Made by a program: the position numbers and the translations under genes. From the NCBI RefSeq assembly GCF_011397635.1, contig NC_064775.1, positions 12,736,952 to 12,800,951 of the forward strand: a stretch of DNA of 64,000 nt, written 5' to 3'. Origin of the DNA: Epinephelus fuscoguttatus (Eukaryota > Chordata > Actinopteri > Perciformes > Serranidae). Under the pieces are notes generated by a model. That model was not told the origin of the DNA and searched no databases. It saw nothing but the letters and a program-made list of their open reading frames with translations. Of this stretch, positions 21,426 through 33,664 are shown piece after piece. Each line of letters starts with the position of its first letter. The first letter of the stretch is position 1.

Positions 21426-24365
21426 AAGTAATACTGGAAAAACGCCAAACCTTTACAAATGTTATCTTTATATTTTGGAAAAATGAAAATCTGAAATGAT
21501 CTTCTCTAGATTCTCTCTCTAGATTTACAGTCTAAAGCCACATAAGTAATAACTACCATCGAATGTACAATGAATGAACTTGAATTTATTGATTTATTGT
21601 GAGGCAGACACTTGTTGTCCACATTTGTTTTACTGACAGATTGGTTCAGATTAACTAATTAAATTCACGTTTCACTATTTGACCACTAGATGTCAGCAAA
21701 CACAAAGCTTCAAACAGACTGACCTGCACAGTGTTTGCACTGTGTTCTCTCCAATCAAATATGCTTTAAATAAGAAATTATACATGTCAGTAAAATCTAA
21801 TGAATCTTCTCAGTTATAACAATCCAATCTGACTGATTCACACTAAAGCAGGCCTTCATGAAGGGCAATCATATAGCATTGTCGTCCATCTGCACAAAGG
21901 CAGAAGTGCTGCAAAGTCCTCTAAAAAAATCAAAATCTAACTTAATGAAAGAAAATACTTCTTAAATTTAAGTTTTATCATATGAAGGTACTTAAACTAG
22001 TTATTTTCACATTGAATAAGATGTTGCAGATGGCTGACTTGCCTGCATTGTGGGTGGTGTTCTCTCAGCTGTAGTTTTATATCCGCAGTCTGTTGCAGGT
22101 CTGCACAGGACAATCACAACAGATTTGTTTAACAAGGTTTAGACTCAACAAGAGAATCACACAGATTTACCTTCATATGTTTGCTTGTATTATTCCATAT
22201 TCACACTGAGTTTAAAATCTGTGCAGCGAGGATGCTTCGGAAAAGAATAAAATTCCTTGATTTGTGTTCTGTTATCAGGCTGCTCTTCATTTTTTGGGCT
22301 ACATTTCATCCCCTTTTGCATCTCATGCAGGCGCTAAAGGGTGCATTGTGCGTCCCTGTCTGACACTGAGGGCCATTGACCAAGCTGACACCCTGGGAGT
22401 GAGACTTTAAGAACCAAGCTTTAAGTAAAAATGTTGATTAGGACTGACAAGACTTTTAGATGGCACAGAACTTGTTGTTTATAAGTCATATAACACAACA
22501 TAAAGGCCACTGATCACATGGGTATCTACTGTATAAGCCTTTAAGCAGTGTAACAGATTTCCTCTTCTTATAGGATCCAACATCTTCTCACCAATTATCC
22601 TCACACACACAAACACACACACACGCACACACACACACACACTCAGCGTTGCCCCCTGGACACAGATGGGTCCTGAGCCATCACTGTTGCTGGATGTCAC
22701 ACGAGGTCCTACAGGCTGCCTGGCTGGTGTTGTGACTGATTATTTCTATCTTCCGCTCTGTCAGGAGAGACAGAAAATTATATCGGCCTAAGGTGGTGCT
22801 CCGTTATTGATATCACTGTTAAAACTCTCCAATCCAGCTGCTCGCCTCGCCTGCAACATCACTGCAATTAAATCTACACGGCTTCCAGCCTGTGTGCGTG
22901 GCAGAGAGTAATGGGCCCAATAGTTACTGTAACAAAACAATAATGTGATTCAGCATGGCAGCATAACAACCACATATATATAAATATCAGTGCAATATAT
23001 GACAGGGAAGTTAATGGGGTATTATTAACACTCCCAAGCAAATGGTAGCATCACAGCAGAGCAGGTACTAAGTGGACTTGTTGCCAACAAACAATTAAAA
23101 AACAAGTCTGCAAGCTTTTCACAGATGGAATTAGAAAAGCGGTCAAGAAAGTCATATTGCACTCTTCTCTCCTACTTTGCATACAGCAGGCAATATTAGG
23201 TGATGAATATGGTAATGGTCCTCGTTCTAGTGGGACTATCTCCTTTCAGAGGGGAAGATCTGGTTCTGCTGTTAGATTCGATTAATTCCTCTTCATGCCA
23301 CTCCTCATTTTTGTGTCCCCCTCCTCTGCTCCCCCTTCCTCTCTAACACTTTCAGGCCTATGATATTAGACGAACAATCGCAGAAACAAAACGAGCTGGA
23401 ACAACCAAGATGGGAACAGATGGCACGTAATTGCCTGGTGGAGGAAGCCAGGGAGTCAATTTTTACCCGTCCTGGGGGAGTTGCAGTTGCAAGAAGGGAG
23501 GAAAAAAAGTGCAGGTGCATTTGTTTTGATCAGATATGGCCTAAAGGAAGCATCTGAGAAATATTCATCACACACACATTAGGGAGAGGAATCTAACAAA
23601 AGTGTTGTGGGTGAGACCCGGGATGCGATGGCGAGCTTTCGTCAGGGTGAGGAGGTAGATTTGTGGTTGAGTCAACGGCAGCAGATGCATTGCAAATTAA
23701 TATCACACTGAAGTGTTGCAAAAACTGTAAAACTTTCAGATGGTAGCAGTCTGTCCTAACATTTGCCAACCTAATTTTAGGGCTTTGTGATAAAGTGGCA
23801 CTATGAACAATGAGAATACTGTGGAGTAAATGATATAATAATAATAAACTGGTTAGTATCTGCTATTCCTCCAAGAAACAATAAGTACAGTTTTTTTCAT
23901 GTTTCCAAAATGTCTTATTTTACAGTCTTCCAACAAACAATCTTTTTAAATACTCACAAATCAGATACAGTGGAAACATCTTAAGAAATTCCCAGGGAGT
24001 CTCCTCTGAACACACAAATACTCAACAGTCTACATACTATAACTGAATGCCTAATGTGCTCCAGATACTACTATAAGCACAAACCTTTAAATATGCAACA
24101 ATCACAAATTTATTTAATTCAGTATTTTGCTACACACCTTCTGAGTTACACAGATTCAACAATAACAGGCCTAAATCTCACCTGTGTGCCACAAAAAGTA
24201 AAACTACAAATTCTCATTTTTGACAATTTATTTTGCAATGCCCAGTTTGCAAAACATTGCTTTAATAACTGCTGATATTACGAAATCTAACAGTCCATAT
24301 ACTTATGATATATAAAGGCATATCTCCAACTGCAGCCCACCTCAGACAGGATTGTTTTTTTCAGG
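21426..24365. other. Gene-free region; possible conserved elements
   Basis: No exon. A CA tract lies at about 22600-22643. Stretches 22840-22975 and 23340-23660 have balanced composition, no repeat words and several homeodomain-like ATTA/TAAT cores. They resemble conserved non-coding elements by eye only. Confidence 0.35.
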
Positions 24366-24449
24366 CCTTTGCTTTGCCAGTGCTTTACGCTAAAGGTTAA
24401 CATCAGCATGCTAACATGCTCACAGTGACAATGCTATTGTGCTTCTGTG

Positions 24450-25195
24450 CAGCAAGTATATTTACAAAGCCCCCCAGGAACAGCGTCAAGCTTTGAAGCC
24501 AATTTTCATCAAGGTCAAATAGTGGAATTATCACTTGTTAGTCTAGTATGTGAAGCCACTGGGCCCAAGAAGACCTTTTCTCATAGACTTTTTTATTTTA
24601 TTTTTTATATACTTTTATTAATCCCCCTGAGGGGAAATTCAATTTTTTCACTCTTTTTGTCATCAGGTCCGAAAGACACACACATGCACAAACAGGACCT
24701 ATACATGCACAAAGTGGAGAGAAGTCAGAGTGAGGGGGCTGCCTTGGTCAGGTGCCCCGAGCAGTTGGGGGGTTCGGTGCCCACCCCGGTAGTGCCCAGG
24801 AGGTCACCAGTCACCAGTCCACCCTCCATATTTGGTTCGGACGGGGACTTGAACAGGTGACCCTCCGGTTTCCAACCCAAGTCCCTGTGGACTGAGCTAC
24901 TGCCGTCGACTTACAGGTTTATAGAGCATCACCACCTGATCCCTTTGGTCCAATAACATTTCAAAAGTTTTTTATTTTTATAATTTTATCCCCATTCAAG
25001 TTATTGAAGGGCTAAATTGTGCCATGAAAGTCTGTAGTACGATTGCCCAGTGGGCCCAATAATGTGGAAGATGCGACAAATTTTTCACCCGGAAAGTCAA
25101 ACTCTTGCTTCATGTGCCACCGGGCATCTTTCATTGGAATGAATGGGGCCCTGCCTCAAATGCTGTGTCCAGTTCTCTTTATACATCCATGTATT
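24450..25195 (+). repeat. Dispersed repeat homologous to 11090-11580, split by a SINE
   Basis: Motifs occur in the same order as in the intron-7 copy ('gaagccaattttcat', 'tgggcccaagaagacctttt', 'ttttatccccattcaagtta', 'ttcatgtgccaccgggc', 'tatacatccatg'). The SINE at 24591-24907 is inserted exactly at the word 'catagactt', which is intact in the other copy. Confidence 0.7.
24591..24907 (-). repeat. tRNA-derived SINE with 5-bp target-site duplication
   Basis: On the minus strand the head reads 'gtcgacggcagtagctcagt' with an A box, then 'ggtcacctgttcaagtccc' as B box. A GC-rich body and the tail 'cctcagggggattaataaaa' followed by AT-rich sequence complete it. GACTT flanks it at 24586-24590 and 24908-24912. 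It is a different family from the SINE at 1168. The truncated tail at 1093-1150 belongs to this one. Confidence 0.85.
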
Positions 25196-25329
25196 TACCA
25201 TGTTTGCCACCATACTTTAGCTTGTAAGTTGTTAGCATGTGCTATTAAGTACCACACAAAGTTGTTTTTGCCCTCGCTGCCATAAGATTTAGAATTGCAC
25301 ATAAGACATTAATTTTTTTCCTCATCTAC

Positions 25330-25870
25330 TAACTTGTAATGCAATACTTTCATATTTTGGGACAAGGAAAGACTGACATCCATCTCATATACGTCCAGTA
25401 AATATACAGCCAGCAGCTGGTTGGTCCAGCTTAGCATAAAGACTAGATAGAGGGGGTAACAGCTAGCTTGGCTCCGTCTGAAGGTTGCAAAATCTGCCTA
25501 ACACACTTATTAAGATCACAAATAAAAACGTTATATCTTGTTGTTTAATCCACACAAATACCAAAGTGTAAAAAATAACAAGCTGTGGTTTAATTGGGAT
25601 TATGTGCTATTATGTACTATTTATAGCTAGGACTTCCTGGAATCTTGTGATCACCATAACATGTTAATTAATTAGCTTCAGAGGTGTTGGTTGGCTCATT
25701 TTGTTAACATCAGATGGAGCTCACCTTGCTGTTCCTCCATGTTTCCAGCTGTATGTAAAGCTAAACTGAGCTAACTATTCCTTAAAAAGCTGAGTAAACT
25801 ACATTCCAGTTGATTGCCAGATCACACTTTCACCATATCTTGCTGTTAATTTGGCTTTTTATTTATTTGA
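25330..25870. repeat. Dispersed teleost repeat ('agcttagcataaagact' family)
   Basis: The text 'ccagcttagcataaagacta', 'acagctagcttggctccgtc', 'gttatatcttgttgtttaat' and 'ccaaagtgtaaaaaataaca' is a combination that I recognise as a common noncoding teleost repeat. A partial relative lies at about 10395-10520 ('cacttagcttggtataaaga'). Confidence 0.6.
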
Positions 25871-25874
25871 ATGT

Positions 25875-27985
25875 CCTTTATTTCAAAATTTGTTAACTGA
25901 ATCAATCTAAATATTGCAATTGTACATTTTTATCCCACTTTATCTACAGAGATAGGAAATTGTAATTATTCATGGGAAGTGATAAATAAATATATATTAA
26001 AACTGTAATTATTGTTAGGTGTGTATTGTTAATCTTTTGGCAAACCAAACCCACAGGGGTGGTGGTGGTATGTAACAGTTTTGCTTAATATATTTGGTAC
26101 CCCTAAAATTGCATGTAGCTTCAGTCTGGCCTCTCCTTTTGAAACAGTCTAGAACTGCCACTGGCACCCACTTCATCCTTGGACATGAATCAGTCACATA
26201 CTGTACTGAGATGAATTCCTTTTTCTCGGTCCTCAAAGCTCTGACCACATCTGTTCAATTACCAGCATGGAAAGTGCATTATCATTGGCTTTGTTGTTGG
26301 AGATGCTTGATTTTCTTAGTAAAAAGCAGATGAATTTATAATGTTGTGATCCCCTCTGTTGTGAATCTCTTCAGCGGACCGAGGCCCGGGATCAGAATAA
26401 GCATTTTGATGAGCTATAGGCCGTCTCTTCTTTTTACAATCCCAAACTTGCGCTGCCTGCCCAATATCAAACTAATAAATTACAGCCCCCGTCTCCCACA
26501 TAACTCACTGATAAATAAAAAAAAGGGTCTGCCATACTGTGCAGCTGTGACCCAGGGTTACCTAGCAACAGGTCATGCCCAGACGTGATGCACAAGGTAG
26601 AGATACACCTCTAAGGAGCATGGAGAGGAGGGAGGGATGGGGATGGAAGAGATGGAGGAGTGGGGGGAGGGAGGGAGGGAATGGGTCTCATCCTCACTCT
26701 CTATGACCCTTGACAGATAGAAAACGCACTCAGAGGAAACGGCGTTTGATTGACAGGGATATTTGAGGAACCTGAGACTCCTTGGTTTCTCCATTACTGT
26801 TCTCAGGCTGGACTCTGAGCTGCTTTATGCCCAAAAGAAGTCGACAGAAAAAAGATTTGTGTAGTTTTATGAAGGTATTGAATGCCAAATCTCATCACAG
26901 CAAACATTTTCATTCAGCTAAGTCATATGAAAAGACACTTGGACTTAATTTGTGTCCATATTTCAGATGCGGCATAAAGAAAACAATCAGATTTTGTTGC
27001 TCTTAATTCCCTGTGAAGAGTATCTTTATCTCCTGTACATGCATTAACACACACAGAACACATTTGCCACACAGAAGTACACAATCAGCTTTCCAACCTC
27101 TGCGCCCAGAGAATTGTCTGATGAAAACCCTAACTGACAGGCCTAAAAAGATTGAGCAATAGCACAAGAGACGCACATCCACAGCGGTGTACAATGTCTT
27201 TGCCAGAACAGTGCGGCATGGAAATGAGAGTGTTCAGTCCATGTCCCCCCCCCCCCTTCCTCCACCCTTCCTCTGTTGCCTGTGCGACAAACCCTCAAGG
27301 GGACTCTGCAGCTGTGTGGGGTTAGCACATGGTCGAGTTAGGGGCCACACACACAAACACACACACTCTCACACTGACAAACACAGCCTTCAGTCTTTGT
27401 AAATATGGAATATTTATGCTGCGTAAACTATAATAAGTTGTGCTTAATGAGAATATTTTCTCTGGATGGTTTTCAAAGACTGAATCTCAAATACTGTTGA
27501 AAAAGGTTGCAGCTGCCATTTTATCCACCAAATGTTCAAGGCAGCTTTACTCTATATTTTTTTTGACAGCAATAGATAAAATGATGATGTGTATATGACA
27601 CTATACACTACTTTACAATGTTATTCTCCAACTTAACACTGCATCAGGACCTCCTGTGCAGCACTTGCTGCCTTTGTAGAAGAAGAGTAACTCTGGAGAG
27701 AGCCTATGACTGGATCTTGCAAAACATGAAGGGATTTCTGTAAAGGCATCATTTCATCATGGCTAAGAAGATATTAAAAAGATGTTACTGACTCAGAAAG
27801 CTTCAGTTACCCAGGCAGGTCACTGTGGAGGTGTGAAGCCTTGATGCTGGAGAGCCTATCAAATCTGTGTTTAGTTTAGGTGCATTTAAACCAGCGAAAT
27901 CTGCAGCTGAACCATTTACCTTCAGCTAAATGTTTCAAGCTGGGACTCTGCAGACAGACATACTGACATAAGGCACCAGTATGAA
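25875..27985. other. Gene-free region; candidate conserved element inside
   Basis: No exon was recognised. The segment 26345-26800 is repeat-poor and of balanced composition. A C-run (27245-27258) and CA-rich DNA (27345-27390) follow. Confidence 0.35.
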
Positions 27986-28125
27986 GAACAGCAAGAAGCC
28001 AAAGGGCTTAAATGTAATCAATAGAATCTTAGAATCAGTTCCACAACAGACTGGGAGCCAGCGTAAAAACGCTAAAATAGGTGTGATGTAATCCTGCCGT
28101 TTAGTTGTGATTAAAAGAATGGCAG
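27985..28125 (+). repeat. Fragment of a dispersed teleost repeat
   Basis: 'aatcttagaatcagttcca', 'gactgggagccagcg' and 'gctaaaataggtgtgatgta' form a recognisable conserved block of an interspersed fish repeat. Only a fragment is present. Confidence 0.45.
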
Positions 28126-28169
28126 CTCAGTCATGTAAAGTCTGTATGGTGTGACAGGTTTTACCAGGG

Positions 28170-28830
28170 GTGGCTTTAGGTATGGCAATATGTGCCGGTT
28201 GGTCGGTCCACCACTTTGGTCCAGACAGAAATATCTCAACAAGCATTGCTTTGAAATTTGGTTTAGACATTAAAGGCCAAAACACACCGGCGGCGTCATT
28301 GACTTGAGTCAAGTGCCGCCCCCAACACACACAAAAAGTGTTGCACTGCGGGGCATCAACCAGATGTCTATTGCACACTCCAGTCTGCTAGGCTGGGAAG
28401 TACAAAATAGCGCTTTTTCGAGGGCGGAGACGCTGGAAGAATAGGACAATAGCGTAAAGTACCGCTATCGTCGATGCACGTCGAGCCACCGCCGGTGTGG
28501 GTTTGCAAATAGAAAATAATGGGGGCGGCTGTTTTGACGTGCGTCGTACGCTGCCGGTGTGTTTTGGCCTTAACGGTCCCCTAAAGATTAACTGCAACAT
28601 TTTTTTTGATCCGTCAACTTTTTATCCAGCACCATCATCAGGTTCAGTTTCAATTTTTTGCAGTACCTTGGTTCATGACTCAATACTTGCAAAACTGATG
28701 ACTTTCCCATTAGCCTTAGCTGTACTTTGTTTAGTGCTAACTGGGTAACATTAGCATGCTGACACACTACCCTGAGATGGTAACCATTATGCCTGATTAA
28801 CATCAACATGTTAGCATTATCATTCTGGGT
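28170..28830 (+). repeat. Long teleost dispersed repeat, split by a MITE
   Basis: The left part includes 'ggtcggtccaccactttggt' and 'gacagaaatatctcaacaag'. The right part includes 'gcaccatcatcaggttcagt', 'gctaactgggtaacattagc' and 'acatcaacatgttagcatta'. I recognise it as one of the commonest noncoding repeats of spiny-rayed fish. A MITE (28274-28570) separates the two parts. The minus-strand copy at 10545-11050 shares the right part. Confidence 0.75.
28274..28570. mobile_element. 297-bp MITE, TAA target-site duplication
   Basis: Terminal inverted repeats are AGGCCAAAACACACCGGC at the left and the same sequence on the minus strand at the right (…GCCGGTGTGTTTTGGCCT). TAA flanks both sides (28271-28273, 28571-28573). 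A 3-bp TAA/TTA duplication fits the PIF/Harbinger superfamily. A TTAA reading would suggest piggyBac instead. No transposase frame. Confidence 0.8.
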
Positions 28831-28834
28831 CTTA

Positions 28835-30761
28835 TGGGCACATCAGAGAAGTTTGCCTTCAGGGCTTCCTGAACAAGCATTTTGACCTAAACCACGATCT
28901 TTTTTTTGAACCTAACCAAGAAAGAAGGCAACCTTCTCCCAGCAGTGCATGTTGGCCTGCTGTCATTAGCATTTAGCTCACACCACTGCTGTACTTAAAG
29001 CCAGGCTCAAACTGCAGGAGTCTCAAAATCCAGATGTTCTTCTCTCCAATCTCAAACATGCCCACACTGCAAGATTTGAAAATACTGGGGCATCACACAC
29101 TACAGGATATCATCATGCCACAGGGAGCATAAATGCATCATCTCATGTGATCTCAGGGGGAAGCAGATGCAGACAAATGGACACTGACGTGTCGCGACAC
29201 CTTTAGTGTGAAAAACAAAAGCAGAAGGCAAAACGAGTGTGGATGAGAGAATAGTCAACAAGGGCTGTCTATTCTTCAGCGAGAACTGGAGGTGAAACTT
29301 TAACTGTCAGATTTATTTTCTGTCAGTGGTAGTATGCTAGCTAGCATTAGCCTCAACAGCTAGAATGTTTAGCGTTGTTTGGCAACACCATCAGCTGCTC
29401 CGTACCAACCTAATCATCACTGTAATCATCCAGGTTTTAAATCCTAAATGTTTGAAATTATCGGGGTGGCCCTGATAAGCCTGTGAGCAGTTCATGAGGT
29501 TTAAGATTCAATCTGTAAATGTTTCACTTTACCAGGAAATCTGGGCTGAACATCAGTACTGACCAAGGTCCCAGACCGGATTTGTCCTCCGATTGTCGGG
29601 AGTAAATCAGGGATATACTGGCTCCAAAATCATGTAGTCAAAGCCCAGGTTTAGGCTGTACCCGAGCGCCGCCCACACTAAGCACACCCTTTGGGCTCTA
29701 GCTATGACAAAATTGGCTGTTGGGGTTTCTATCAAGCATCAGATCGTGTGTGACTAGTAGATAGTGTGACTCTGCCATTGCTTGACTTAAGTAGTACTTG
29801 TGTAAAACAAAGCGTTTACATTTACTGTAATGGTTTATGTAGTCATGCAGACTCTGTGACACTTACTGGACAAAATGAAAAGCAGGAAATGGAAAAAGAG
29901 CATGACTTCTGATAGCTCTAATTGTGCTGAAGGTGTGCCGGAATAAAACTGGCCTGAAGAAGATAAATAACCTCAATAACAAGTTCTCTTGTTTCCCAGG
30001 TGCTCAGCATACCCCGGTTGAGATCGTGGGTGACTTGATGGGGGATGTGCACTTCCTCATGCAGTTAATGGACAGCATACACGCCGAAGTAATTCACAGC
30101 TAGCAAACATGACGTATGCCATCAGAGCCTGGTGTGAGTAAAATGGGCATCCATCACAGATGCTAACAACTCTGATTAAAAATACATAATCTGCAAGCGG
30201 CCCCCTGATACCTCCGTCAAGCCATTTTGGGTCTAATTGCAATTGGTCTCCGTTATGATCAAAGGCAAGTCACACCTGCTCGCCTTTAGCTTTCGTTTCG
30301 CTGATTACACTTTCAAATTTCATCACCGTCAAGTTGATAGATATGAAATTATGGGTAAACCTGTTTACTCGTGGTCAACCATCACAAGCCCAAGTCCCAT
30401 CTTTCTCCTGGACTTTTGCACCCTCACTCTGCCTTGTTTTTCTGCTCTGAAATCAAATCCAATGTATCATACAGTACTGAAAAACAAGGACAGCAGGCAC
30501 AGGGGTTAAAGAAAGACACAAAGGAGCTCACAGCCCCCCCCCCCGCCCCCCCCGTATCTTCACCTTACCCACCACCTGTATCTCTCGGGGTGTAAGTGAG
30601 TGAGTGACAAAGCATCAAGAGGAAGAGGACCAAGCCTTCACTCACAAGGCTTTGCACCCAGCGCTCACCCAATTTACACCTCTCCCTTTCCTGTAAACCC
30701 CACCCAGGATCCCCTAGTGACAGCACCATGCTAACCATCACCTCCCTGCTGGCATGACCGT

Positions 30762-30819
<58 letters not shown>

Positions 30820-31590
30820 AAGAGAGGGTGTGTGAATATGTGTGTGCAGGAGAGAGAAAGAAGAGAGAAGAAAGCAGAAGAGCATGTGTGGTGTCCTTGT
30901 GGGAAGCAGTTTTAGACCTTCCTCCTCTCTTCTTCAAGGGTAGTATTTCAGCATGGCATCCCCAGGAATAACATCCATATTGGACGATTCTGCACCTAAT
31001 GTTTTACATCCAGTGCCAACGTTAAGTGCCAGCACGGAAAGTAGTGTGGCTGCTGATCCAAATTTTCTACTGAGTTCATTGTTGCTGCTCTTTTGGCTCA
31101 CAGTAATACACATTGGTGCGAAGCCGCATCTCATGAGAGTGTTATAAAATAATAAGCTCCAAATTACATTTATTTTGACTAAATATATGATAGATGTCGG
31201 GTGTGATTGGTATTTGTGCCAATTTTCCTACTTTGTCCCGGCGACAGTTCATTTAACAGGCCTGCTGTGGCTGTTACGTGCAGATATGACTGTCAGCTGA
31301 CGAAATTCTGGGTTTTTGTAGAATCATCCAAAATCAATGCTCTTTTCTGATGATGGGTTTGGTTTGGACTGACCCTCATATACAAACTTTGATGTTTACT
31401 TTAGACACAGGCAGTTTTAACCTGCCATCTGATATCAAAGTGCAGAAAACTGCAAGTCTAGACTAACTTTGTTTGCTACAGGGTACAAAATAAACACCTT
31501 ATAAAGGGAACATTCTGCAGTTGTCTGCAGCTACATTACATTTGCATGTTATTATGTAGCAGATACATTAAAACTTTATGGTTCAATAAT
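28835..31590. other. Gene-free region with a candidate regulatory element
   Basis: A fragment of the GGTTAGG-type module is at 28875-28925 (minus strand). The block 30000-30370 has a repeat-free, even composition that suggests conservation. Low-complexity tracts follow: poly-C (30534-30553) and GT/GA (30761-30829). No exon. Confidence 0.35.
30761..30829. repeat. Compound (GT)n(GA)n microsatellite
   Basis: About 13 GT units run directly into about 15 GA units, followed by purine-rich sequence. This can form non-B DNA. Confidence 0.95.
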
Positions 31591-31596
31591 GCTGTG

Positions 31597-31925
31597 GTTC
31601 ATGTGCGGTTAGGTCTACACACAAAAACCATTTGACAATGGCTAGAAAAAGATTATATTTCAGCCTGAAATTACCTATTTCGGGAGCACAATCCCAGCGG
31701 GAAAAGCAGCAATGCCTTGGTAAAAAAAACCAACAACTTTTTATGTTATTATTTCAGCGGGAAAAGCATTAATGTCTCTGTTAAAAAAAAAAAAAGAAAA
31801 GCTTTTTGTGGCACTCTGCCTGCAAGAAAAGCACTGATGTGTTGGTTAAAGGACTACCACTTTTCATGCCACTATTCCAGCAGGAAAAGCACAATGTCTC
31901 TGCAGAAAACAACCACTTTTCATGC
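31597..31925 (+). repeat. Dispersed GGTTAGG-type repeat, copy 2, with tandem 56-65-bp units
   Basis: The 5' module ('gtgcggttaggtctacacac', 'ctagaaaaagattatatttc') is followed by four degenerate tandem units. Each contains 'cagcgggaaaagca' or a variant, then 'aatgtctctg' or a variant, then an A-rich block and 'cttttcatg'. The same order, with units ending in A-rich stretches, occurs at 45366-45605 and in shorter form at 2556-2768. Confidence 0.7.
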
Positions 31926-31934
31926 CTAAAAGCT

Positions 31935-33290
31935 GCTGGAAACATAGTGATAGTGAGTAAATGTAACATATTTGTAGTTTGCATACATGTGCAAAGGCAA
32001 CATTTTTTTTCTGGCCACTGGGCCAGATGACAACCGAAAACAGCGTATAAAGTGAGCGCTGATTAGACTGGTGGTTTCAGAAAGAAGGAAATGTTTCACT
32101 GAAACTCTTGTATGTTTGCGATGACATAAACAGTCCTTTACCTTCTCCTCTCTGTTTCTTTGATTCCTGTTTTTCCTTCACAAAATGATGTAACTTTGCT
32201 CACGACCCTGCCGTCTGTCAGTCACAACCCAGTTAAGCAAAGAGACAAACCATAGAGGGACACAGCTGCAAGCTATTAGACAAAAATTAAAGCTTAATTT
32301 TACAGTTACAGCCTTAAATTTCACTCCAGTCTTTATATGACATGCCTCATAATGTTTCGACTGTCGTGTAATGTAGAGGGAGCAAATAAAGGCAGCCAAT
32401 GGACTACCTGAAAAGGGTGTACATGAAAGCATGTGTCAGCACCAGGATGATGCCCCAGCACAACTTATGTCACTGCAGAGGCCGAACCACAGAGACTCTC
32501 AGCTGTCTCAAAAAAACAAAATCTGCACACTCACACTAAACTCACTCCCTCCTGAGCTGAACCCTAACTTTAAGTGATGAGTAAAGGGACTAAAGGAAAT
32601 CATAAAAAACACACTGACAGGGTTTGAAATGATGTACCTACTGTACGCGAGGCCTGTTTAAACATCTTTACAGGATTAGAGTGGAGTTAAACTGCTTTGC
32701 GGGCGCAGTTAATTGAAGCGGATGAGGTTTTTAATAAAGCGTGCAGTGTTAGCAGCTGACAAATGGCTCAGCTGACACACAGGGGAAATTGCATTTAATG
32801 GCATCAGGTATGTGCTTTGCTGGAGCTTATCACATTACACTGGTGAGTGCACATACACACACACACATTTGCACACACACACATACATGCATAAACGTGC
32901 ACACCGCGCTTTCATCTTCATTTGGTGTGTGTTTGTGTGCACGTTGGCCCACATAAACACACACGCACACATTAGTTTACACTTACCTGAGCCAGTCAAG
33001 GTGTTTTCCCTTATGGATTCCAATTATGGTTCAGCTGGATGCCTCGTGTGGAACACATAGGTTGGTAGGTAGGTTGGTAGGTAGACGGACAGGCAGATCC
33101 ACAGTGGGCCTATTACTGAGACTGAGAGTCTCAGGTGAGCTTTGTGAACAGACATGATTGGTGGTAAAACCCAACAGCCCAATAACCATAACCCAAACCT
33201 CTCTTCAGAATCACTGACTCCACCTTCAAATTAAATGGTGATTCAACCTGCAGTCAAAGATGTCCACATATAGTTTCTGTATGGGAAATT
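31935..33290. other. Intergenic, no gene recognised
   Basis: CA-rich low-complexity sequence near 32850-32970 and a (GGTA)-rich patch at 33060-33085. Nothing else stands out. Confidence 0.4.
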
Positions 33291-33292
33291 CA

Positions 33293-33660
33293 GAGCATTA
33301 ATATAGCAGAAAACATTTGCTACGTAAAGATATCAATGAGGCAGAGAATGCAGTAATGTTACCCCTGTGTGTGATGTAATCTGAGCTTCTCTGTGGTTTG
33401 TTGTGGTAAACTGGGATAGGTAGCTGGTAACTGGTATTGCCGTTGTATTGCCCTGCACTCATACATTGGTTACCACTGATATTGGGACGGCGTTGTCTCA
33501 GAAGCCTAGCTCCTACCCTCCAGTTCCTACCCGGTTAACACTCGTCACTATTGACATTGTTTAGCACTGTTTATGGAATTAGCACTGTTAGCTGCAAGTT
33601 GCCAGCTCAGGGACCTCCATGTTGAGAGCGGTGTCCAGAAAACTCGTGCTAATGCTGATG
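33293..33660 (+). repeat. Three-copy dispersed family, copy 1
   Basis: The motif order 'attaatatagcag', 'gcagagaatg', 'gtaatctgagcttctctg', 'ccactgatatt', 'gttgtctcagaagcctag' and 'ctccatgttgagagc' matches 35676-36095 closely, and 44985-45150 in part. Noncoding, class unknown. Confidence 0.6.
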
Positions 33661-33664
33661 TTGC

